Both the position numbers and the translations under genes were made by a program. The notes beneath the pieces were generated by a model. That model saw only the letters and a program-made list of their open reading frames with translations, was not told the DNA's origin and ran no database searches. A stretch of DNA of 64,000 bases from Heterobilharzia americana (taxonomy: Eukaryota > Platyhelminthes > Trematoda > Strigeidida > Schistosomatidae): NCBI GenBank assembly GCA_944470555.2, contig OX104127.1:153031776-153095775 (forward strand), read 5' to 3'. The stretch's first letter is position 1. Each line of letters starts with the position of its first letter. This document shows, one piece after another, positions 57,601 through 64,000 of this stretch.

Positions 57601-57905
57601 GCATAATGTCGCATTCAGAAAACTATAACTCCTAGTCTTAATGGCTTTCAGATAGACTAATGTTAAAACTAGTCTGAATAAACTCTATATTGTTGAAAGG
57701 TATCAGAGGGTACTCAACTCAGAGAAAATGAAATCAATGAATAAGAAAGAATTTTACTTACATCAATTTGCTTCATATCCATTCGATTCTGCTGACAGTA
57801 TCTGACTAATTCTTGTCGATCAATCATTTCATTGTGATCTTTATCCATTTCAATGAATGCTGTAATAAACTGTTCCATTGTACTGCGTTTATTCACCAGT
57901 GACAT
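53761..57905 (-). CDS. Tegumental-allergen-like (TAL) protein: EF-hands + dynein light chain
   Basis: Complete gene of three exons, 189 residues. Exon 1 57762-57905 (48 codons, donor GTAAGT), exon 2 55363-55451 (acceptor TTTTCAG, donor GTAAGC), exon 3 53761-54097 (acceptor TATTTTAG). Frame is kept across both joins (phases 0 and 2). EF-hand 1 loop at residues 21-32 (D-x-D-x-N ... E; Gly replaced by Glu); EF-hand 2 loop at 55-66 is canonical (DTDKDG ... DE). Residues ~90-189 form a dynein-light-chain-like domain with PNDIEIIASTMS, VWQVVILTGSYW and a NNHVCLVWRT end. Length and layout match the schistosome 22.6-kDa tegument antigen family (about 190 residues), abundant under the worm surface and targets of host IgE. 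Which paralogue this is cannot be told. Ca2+ binding is likely at least at EF-hand 2. Introns of 2,310 and 1,265 bp contain repeat sequence. Confidence 0.92.
54119..54127 (+). repeat. Poly-G run next to TAL exon 3
   Basis: Nine G residues on the plus strand; in TAL pre-mRNA it is a poly-C run about 20 nt before the exon 3 acceptor, where a polypyrimidine tract belongs. Confidence 0.8.
54626..54657 (+). repeat. (AT)16 microsatellite
   Basis: Uninterrupted AT dinucleotides inside TAL intron 2. Confidence 0.95.
56180..56611 (-). other. Unrecognised 143-codon frame in TAL intron 1
   Basis: Open frame in the same orientation as TAL, starting with MSQMRLLL. It has a Lys/Ser-rich stretch, then a hydrophobic LTTLVVLFRIGCVIVNC. 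I recognise no domain, and the flanks lack clear splice sites. It may be chance or a decayed insertion. Confidence 0.2.
57110..57420 (-). mobile_element. Non-LTR RT fragment in TAL intron 1
   Basis: Minus strand: a damaged motif 4 (VSLSQGTVLPTFAF, cf. GVPQGSVLGPxLF) followed by SLYADDLTVSIPIV, an intact catalytic YADD block. Only about 100 codons remain. Confidence 0.65.
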
Positions 57906-58529
57906 GGTTGGTCAGATCTTTTATTGCAATGGTTTAGTTTACTTCAGTACAAACAAATTACTACTAACTGCTCAGCTGAATGAAAAATTAAAATATATAC
58001 ACATTTATATGCATTAGTGTTTTGTGTATGTAAATCAGTTTATACTTTTGCTTCAAAGCCTTCTGATTAGATAGAATTCTTTTAGTGATATGAATGGTTC
58101 ATAGTGTATCAATGTTCAAAGTGAATAATTAGCTTATTTTATTTTACATAGATTTGCCTAAGAAAGTAAATGTATGCTTGCGAGAATTACTTGGTTGAAT
58201 AAGTATATGAGCTGAAAAGTATTGAAATTGACATCAATCTAAATGTATTTCAACTTGAAGGTAATCAACACATCGATTGAGTACATAGTAAATATTTGAC
58301 TTGTGTTCTTACTGCTTACCTGATTATGGTGATATTCCATTCATACAAACGCTGTTTGTATTATAAACATGTTTTGGTAACTACAGTCTCTAGTTGATGA
58401 TGTGAAACATTAGAAATAGGCAGTTTTGGGGTATCTAGAAGAATAAAAGAATAAAATCTGGGTTTCAAAATAAAATATTTATAAACTTAAGGACTTGTCA
58501 GGGGATAGTCACTTTCGTCTGTTGATGCG
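57906..58529. promoter_or_regulatory. 5' flank of the TAL gene
   Basis: AT-rich. A TATA-like TATATATTTTAA lies on the minus strand about 80-90 bp upstream of the ATG (+ ~57985-58000). No other element recognised. Confidence 0.3.
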
Positions 58530-59420
58530 GACATATTTATGAATAGTTGGGAACAAATAGCCCTTCAAACATTTAGTCCTATTCCCAAAATATGGTTCAG
58601 ATATGAAGATAACACATTTATTTCACTACTGAAAACAGAACTCATCAATAAGTTCTTGATAGATAAACTCAGTAGTGAATGCAATCCAACTTATCTGCGA
58701 CTTAGAAATAGATGGAGGTGAGTTAGCGGGGTTGAATTGAAAGATCAAACAAAAACAAGATGGAAATTTAGTGACTAGTGTCCATTGGAAACCTTCCCAC
58801 TCGAGCCGCTACTTAGACTTCAGATCATCACACTCCATCTCATTTAAAGTAGGTTTAGTTAAATGCTTGAGTAGTAGGGCAAAAATACTTACTAGTAGAA
58901 CAAAAAATGAGACACATCAAGAATACCTTGCATCTCAATAATTACCCACTTTATTTATAAATAGACTCATAGCAAATAAAGATAAAAATATGAGTAGTAG
59001 TAGTAGTAATATATTTTAATAATAAATTCACTAATAGTAGTATTAGTGGTGACACTGTTGAGAGAAAATTCAGAGCTGCTACAGTGTTACTATGTAAAGA
59101 AGGATTATGAAGAAGCCTCAGAGACACAGGTCTTAGAGTGACATTTGAACCAATAAACTCATTTGGAAATAAACTTCGTAGGTTAAAAGATCATACTGAT
59201 CCAAATAGGTAAAATAATTTGATTTACCAAATCCCTTGCAATGACTGAGAGGTCAAATACATGAGTCAAAGTAGTCGACTAGGGTCAGTTAGAATAACAA
59301 AGCACAAAAACTTAGGGAAATCAAAATTGCAGATTTATGGAGACATCACAGCCAAAGTACTGAAAAACCGTATTTCAGAATCAGAATTGGTTGATTTTTG
59401 ATGAGAAAAGTTTGGCTGTA
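58530..59420 (+). mobile_element. Penelope-like element remnant (RT to GIY-YIG)
   Basis: Plus strand 58539: WEQIALQTFSPIPKIWFRYE then DNTFISLLKTEL, the RT catalytic block (RYVDDTF) with VDD changed to EDN. Then HIKNTLHLNNYPL near 58915. From 59110 in a new frame LRDTGLRVTFEPINSFGNKL, RLKDHTDPNR, IYQIPCNDCE (GIY-YIG start) and EHKNLxKSKLQIY near 59305. Many stops between blocks; dead copy. Confidence 0.75.
58992..59009 (+). repeat. (AGT)6 microsatellite
   Basis: Short AGT run inside the PLE remnant. Confidence 0.85.
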
Positions 59421-59653
59421 GCTAGTGCGCAATTGCACTCAGTAGACTGGGGCAGAGCGACGTTATTAAAAACTTAGTTAGGTAGAGGGAGAGGTTGATA
59501 ACCGAATCTTTATTTATTGAATCAACGTCAACAACATGCAATAAAAATGATTCTGCACCAGCCCCAGATATACAGGAAATACTACTATCCTTATGATAAA
59601 GAAAAAGAGAGGATAAGAACTACATAAAGCATGCATAAAAGTCATGGAGTTAC

Positions 59654-59827
59654 CTGATATGAATATGGACGATAAGTTATGTCCGAAACCCTGTCCAGTG
59701 AACAATACTGTTTCACCGTATGACAATTCTATTGAAAAGACTGAAGTGGAATTATAATCTACCGTTGTTATATCCAATGTCGTGTATGTAATGTCTTTTG
59801 AAATTCCCAAACTTAAACTCTGAGATG
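59654..59827 (-). CDS. Internal exon with IPT/TIG-like sequence, gene unknown
   Basis: 174-nt exon on the minus strand bounded by a strong acceptor (TCTCCTGTCTGTTGCAG) and a CAG|GTAACT donor, phase 1 at both ends. It reads LSLGISKDITYTTLDIT and then IELSYGETVLFTGQGFG followed by NLSSIFISG. The G-E-T-V-L-F-T-G-Q-G-F-G ... I-x-I-S-G pattern resembles the start of an IPT/TIG (immunoglobulin-like) repeat as found in plexins and fibrocystin-type membrane proteins. No frameshift. Neighbouring exons were not found in the flanking kilobases; they may lie across long introns. The domain call is an inference from a short match. Confidence 0.5.
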
Positions 59828-59939
59828 CTGCAACAGACAGGAGATTCTATAAATAATTCAGAGGCTGTAGTGAACCACTTGAAAGCTTATTTACGTCGAC
59901 ATCACAAGTCAGGATGATTAATGATCTGTAGTCATATAT

Positions 59940-60320
59940 GAATGGCTTCAGGTTGAAAATTTGTTTAATCTTACTGGTTTACGGTTTTTGCCAGCTCTTT
60001 GGTCAACACAATATCCTGCTTTATACTTCGCGTTACCTCCTGATCTCTGCACTAACTGACGCAGGTGGATCAACAGTGTCGGAGATGATGGTGCATCGAG
60101 AAGTGTGCATAAATTTAGAGTCAGATATCAGAGCTCGACAGTAGCACTTCTTTCTGCAGTGCATAATTTACAGAAAATGAAAATTGTTTCGATAGTTAGC
60201 TCTTCAGGTTCTGTAATGTCTTACTTAGAGAATGTGAAATGTGACAGACCAAAGTCATTTTTCCATGGGGATGGAGGTGTTTCTTTTCCAGAATTGAATA
60301 AGAGAGAATCCCATTAGTTT
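59940..60320 (+). other. Coding-like frames, unrecognised
   Basis: Two readable plus-strand stretches: WLQVENLFNLTGLRFLPALW (59940-60050, ends in TGA) and FRVRYQSSTVALLSAVHNLQ then MKIVSIVSSSGSVMSYLENV (60105-60317). The amino-acid make-up is protein-like, but I recognise no family and find no clear splice sites joining them. Could be a decayed gene or chance. Confidence 0.25.
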
Positions 60321-60502
60321 GCTGGAAGGTTAGATATAAAAATGAAATCGATTCATTATGTTCTACAGTATGTCAGACCGTAAAGCTTTTACGAAACTGT
60401 TTCATGATGACTAGTTTACACAAACATAGGGTACTCATATTACTCCGTATTTAAGGCATTCCATCAGAGATTTTATATTGTTGATGGATAGTGGCTAGCA
60501 GT

Positions 60503-60556
60503 GAAATCCTAGATGTGCGTTTCATCCTATTTGAGACTTGTCAACTCGATGTGCCT
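60503..60556 (-). ncRNA. Hammerhead ribozyme, Sm-alpha type, degenerate
   Basis: Minus strand: TTGACAAGTC where CTGATGAGTC is expected, loop TCAAATAG, GGATGAAACGC (GAAAC intact), ACATC at the cleavage site, then TAGGATTTC. Layout is that of the hammerhead in the schistosome Sm-alpha satellite (family knowledge); three core changes make it inactive. Confidence 0.6.
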
Positions 60557-60637
60557 GGCTCAAAGTGGGCGGTGTTTTTCCCACTAAGACTTGAACTTCA
60601 AATACCAGAGTTTAAGCCACTGGGCAACCGAGTCATG

Positions 60638-60682
60638 ATAGTTGACGAGTGCCAAATAGAACATCCTGGATTCCGCTGCTAG
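60638..60682 (+). ncRNA. Hammerhead remnant, second arm
   Basis: GTTGACGAGTGCCAAATAG then directly AACATCCTGGATTCC: the GGACGAA part of stem II and the GAAA box is deleted. Confidence 0.5.
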
Positions 60683-60700
60683 CCACTGTCCATAATTAAT

Positions 60701-62860
60701 AGAAAAGTGAAACAGACAGCATCGAGGCATCCGCGCAAGAGCCCATATGTCAATTGAGGCCGATCAAATTTGGTTTAATGAACGACTAACTAATACCAGT
60801 AGCAACATTCTATCAAAGAAATGAAATCGGTCTAAGTGCGTCAGGATATTTAAACACGCCCTTCTCGTTTACTGTCAGGCTTTAGCTAGTACCAAGTTTG
60901 AAGAGGCAATGTGTATACTAGTTAAATTTTGTGTGTACAGTTTAGTGTTTAATAAGTAAGAGGGTTAGTTTAATACCAAAATCTCCAGGCAAAAATCTGA
61001 CTGACAAGCATTTGCATTTGAAAATGGAATATTTTTAACCGTGGATCTGTCTTATCAAAACATCTGACTGCTACTTTCATTAATTTAAACAAGCACTTGG
61101 AACTTATTAGCTATACCGACCACCTAAATACTTAGTGACTTAGAACTACACATTTTTCTGAGAATTCTTAACTGTGTTTTGTGGTTTAACCGATGAATTT
61201 CTAATAGTGTTCGCGTACTTAGATTGTGAATGCAGCATTAAAAATGACTGTCTTATTCTTCTAAACGAAATTGCTCATATTTGACCTACATTTTCAATCT
61301 AAGTCTAATGTTTTATCACATCGTACGTCTAGAACCGGTAACTGGAAGAATAATATCGGATACGTTTTCCCTGAAAGCACTTCTGCCTAATTCATTAGCT
61401 TGGTCAGATATTATGAGTGATTAGGAGAGGCGTATTCAAAAAGTTGGCCATATTTCTGACTCGAAAATTCAAAGCGATAGTAAATACCCACTTATTTATG
61501 AAGTATTGAGCAAAATAATCATGATGAACAACTAAATGACTTCGTTAAAAGGAATCTTTGTTCATATTTCATCGTTATTATGCACAAAGATGAGCTGAAT
61601 TCCTTTTAAAACTTTGCACGCTAAGAGACTTTTGAAATACACCATAACTCACAAGCAATATATTCGATGAAATAGACATCAATAGACGGATGTAAGAAAC
61701 AACCTAATTCAGTAGCTTAAGAGAACAAGAAATTTGCAGATAGAATTCATAGATAATCAATTCCCGCAGAAGTTTATCCATTGCTGAATATCTTAGTGAT
61801 GCAGTCTTCGACATCAATATTTAGAAACGAAGAAAGCTTCACTTTCTTAAGTGTTACAAATACAAGCCTGGTGAGTAAAACACAGGCGCGAGACCTAGGT
61901 CCACGTTTCCCTGTCTATCTACTCTCAATCTAAAACTATCTTGTTTTGAAGAGGTGGTCGATTCCACTGAGTTTCATCATAGAAACAGAAGTACAAGTTT
62001 GAGGGATTCTTTAGTATTTGATTGTGATCAGAGATAAGATCCAGGAGAACAATTTCATTTCACTTAAGACCAATCATCCTTTTATACTTTAGACAATGTT
62101 GCGATATTCAATGGTGTTTGAAAATATCATCCATCTGATAGACATACACTGAAGTACTCATCTGTGATGAATATCAGGCAAGGCCAAGAAATTCGCTAAA
62201 TTGTGATTATATTCCAAAAGACTATAAAGGGACTAAATGCAAAACAACTTAGAGACCACAACAAATTAATAGAAAATAAAACTATGTAATTTTATCTTAA
62301 TCTTGTACTAAAAACGAATTATAGTCAAAAATGAAAGTGGTAACGCTTTCTTTTCTGAGTGCATTATACTCATCATTTATGATGTCACCTGTTATCAGTA
62401 ATAACTAATTATATACCTTTTTTCATGAACCTAATATTAAGACAACTTTAAGTCGCAGTAAGTATTGCTATATCTTACCAAGTGAAAGAGGTATATTCTC
62501 AGCATTACAGAATAAATATTTGGTGGATCATTGGAATGTATTTGTAAATGAAATGCAACCCACTGTTTCAGAAGATAAATTTGTTATTGAACTCCACATA
62601 ATGTTCCTAGCACTGACCTGCATCATGTATTTGCTTATTTTGCTAAATATTAAAAGAACAGAGTACTATAATAGATTTTGTAGATTATAATGAAAAATAA
62701 CTGAAGTCTCAAGAACCTGAGTGTTGCATGCTGTCAAAAAGGGTTGATGAAAGTTTAGTCGTTAACAAAACTGAACAGACAAGAAATATAAGGGGCTTTT
62801 TCTTCCTACACTTATCCCAGTCTAACATTTTCCTAATATACACAGGATTAAAAGATGATT
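60701..62860. other. AT-rich, no gene recognised
   Basis: No coding motif. Short readable pieces near 61425-61520 might be a decayed element but I cannot name it. Confidence 0.35.
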
Positions 62861-62861
62861 T

Positions 62862-63235
62862 CAAGGTAGTATTCATCACTGGTTAACATCGGTTGAAGAA
62901 CCATTTAAATGCTGAACGCACCAGATAGCTGCTTTTTTCTAGTATGGAGCTCCTCATCATTTCATATCCATTACTTAGCTAGAAATCGAGCCTAGGGCTT
63001 TTAGATCTCTTAGTGAGCACCTCAGCCACTTGGCAATTGGATCGAAATCTAATAGTCCGCATGTTTCTACTTCTGTCAACTGCAATACAGTGCGAACATC
63101 ATCCACTGTCATCAGTAAGTTTCGGTTTCAGTTCTGACTTTGCCGATGCAACAACTGTACAGTGCTCCCACGTTTCCACTTATTCTCCAAATAATGGTAG
63201 TCCATGATGAATACTACCTCGAGGTCAATAAATAT
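62862..63235. repeat. Inverted dimer of hammerhead-bearing repeat, decayed
   Basis: Left end GGTAGTATTCATCACTGGTT and right end (inverse) CCATGATGAATACTACCTCG; ACAGTGCTCCCACGTTTCCA on the right mirrors the left GCTGAACGCACCAG region. The part at about 63040-63100 matches the left arm of the 47.5-kb palindrome (box region, TTTCTACTTCTGTCA, CAATACAG). Confidence 0.6.
62914..62965 (-). ncRNA. Hammerhead ribozyme, degenerate
   Basis: Minus strand: TGATGAGGAGCTCCATACTAG, then AAAAAAGCAGCTATC then TGGTGC. The GAAAC box reads AAAGC. Recognised by alignment with the 42.9-kb copy. Confidence 0.4.
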
Positions 63236-63732
63236 AAGAATGCTTGATAATTTTCTTCTCATCACCCAGCTGTAGGATGAATCACAATAACAGATATGAT
63301 TATATTTATTATCACCTAACTTCGGTTATTTTTGTAAATATTACAACAATTGTAGAACCGATAAATATTCATTCTATTTTACTTTATACCATCAAATAGG
63401 ACTTATATGGTTTGCTATTATATAGGTGTTAATATTGAGTTAAAGGTTGTGAAAACGTGTGTAATCGCAAGAAAGAAAGTCACATGCCTTCTGGAGTAAT
63501 CATTATAGGGGCGAAATCTAATATATACTATGAGTTTAATTACTAATGCTAGTATATTAGCTTCAGTAATTTACCAATGAACTGGGTCATATGCGGAAGA
63601 CGGTAGTGGATAAGTTATTGTTTAAGCCATTGAAAATTCTGTTCTACTCAGTGCAAATAAGACCATGAAAAATATTTATTCAATAAAATTCTGTGAACTG
63701 ATGTAAAACGTCATATTATGTTGCCCTGGATA
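63236..63732. other. AT-rich, nothing recognised
   Basis: No frame or motif of note. Confidence 0.3.
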
Positions 63733-63990
63733 TTATGATAGCTTGCCCTTGAAACAGTAATTTGTAAGAATGAGTGTATACAAGATGACTCCAGTGATTT
63801 CTTGCAAACTTTTAATTAAAGACAGTGGATTTAAGTATTCTGGACAACGCTGTACGTGTTTGTGTTTGTGATAAACAGGAGAGGAGAAACAGAATTTTTC
63901 AGGGTTATACGTAGGTAACCACTCAAACAAATAAGGTGAACCAGTTTCATAAAATGCTGGTGGTAGTTGTCCAACTTATTTCACAAAAAC
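63733..63990 (-). CDS. Possible terminal exon of an unknown gene at the right edge
   Basis: Minus-strand frame open from about 63990 to a TAA at 63733-63735, without a needed ATG at its start. It reads QLPPAFYETGSPYLFEWLPT, then NPEKFCFSSPVYHKHKHV, CPEYLNPLSLIKSLQEITG and ends YCFKGKLS. Rich in aromatic residues, Pro and Cys, with no stop for about 85 codons in 63%-AT DNA, so it looks coding. A weak acceptor (AAATAAG) lies at the upstream end; the remaining exons would be beyond the window. I do not recognise the protein. Confidence 0.35.
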
Positions 63991-64000
63991 GCAATCATTA

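Larger units (their letters stand above)
60484..60700. repeat. Inverted dimer of a second hammerhead-bearing repeat (Sm-alpha-like)
   Basis: ATGGATAGTGGCTAGCAGTG ... ATCCTAGATG ... CCTATTTGAGACTTGTCAAC on the left is mirrored on the right (GACGAGTGCCAAATAG ... CATCCTGGATTCCGCTGC ... TAGCCACTGTCCAT). Arms ~75 bp, spacer ~65 bp with GACTTGAACTTC, a box-B-like element. Each arm holds part of a hammerhead. Confidence 0.75.

Overview
The window looks like nuclear DNA of a blood fluke (Schistosoma or a close trematode relative). Four things point there: a split gene for a tegumental-allergen-like (TAL) protein, which joins two EF-hands to a dynein-light-chain domain; an intronless flatworm-type orphan GPCR; very short introns (48 and 32 nt) in a mitochondrial ribosomal protein gene; and a dense load of trematode-type retroelements (Gypsy, CR1-like, RTE/SR2-like and Penelope-like) plus short repeats that carry hammerhead-ribozyme motifs. 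I saw nothing bacterial or viral, and no CRISPR array.

Layout. 1-0.76 kb: decayed Gypsy integrase. 2.03-2.44 kb (-): three 5' exons of MRPL11. 3.66-4.64 kb (-): RTE/SR2-like remnant. 7.6-8.7 kb (+): Penelope-like element (PLE). 9.35-14.2 kb (-): at least three overlapping CR1-like fragments. 15.06-24.6 kb: a complex Gypsy locus in which about 2.5 kb of the same decayed gag-pol is present twice in opposite orientation, with a non-LTR RT fragment between the copies and a 560-bp chimeric direct repeat flanking the right copy. 25.4-30.6 kb (+): a nearly full-length but dead CR1-like element (zinc finger, endonuclease, RT, CT-rich tail). 30.65-34.1 kb (-): a second, more diverged Gypsy element. 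35.1-35.4 kb: two tandem MITE-like units ending 72 bp upstream of an intact GPCR gene (35,449-36,477, +).

36.5-53.6 kb is AT-rich and mostly non-coding. It holds PLE remnants (43.7-44.7, 47.0-47.4, 48.6-49.5 and 51.35-52.1 kb) and several short repeats that recur as inverted dimers and carry hammerhead ribozymes in different states of decay. 53.76-57.9 kb (-) is a complete three-exon TAL gene encoding 189 residues. 58.5-59.4 kb is another PLE remnant. An IPT/TIG-like exon (59,654-59,827, -) and a possible exon at the right edge (63.74-63.99 kb, -) suggest further host genes that I could not complete.

Host genes supported here are MRPL11 (mitochondrial translation), the GPCR (membrane signalling) and TAL (tegument EF-hand/DLC antigen). 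They show no functional link. The unusual content is the retroelement architecture: a near-identical inverted Gypsy pair sharing the same disabling mutations, and hammerhead-bearing repeats in inverted pairs in a PLE-rich segment. All reading was by eye from conserved motifs. Element boundaries are approximate unless a junction is described.
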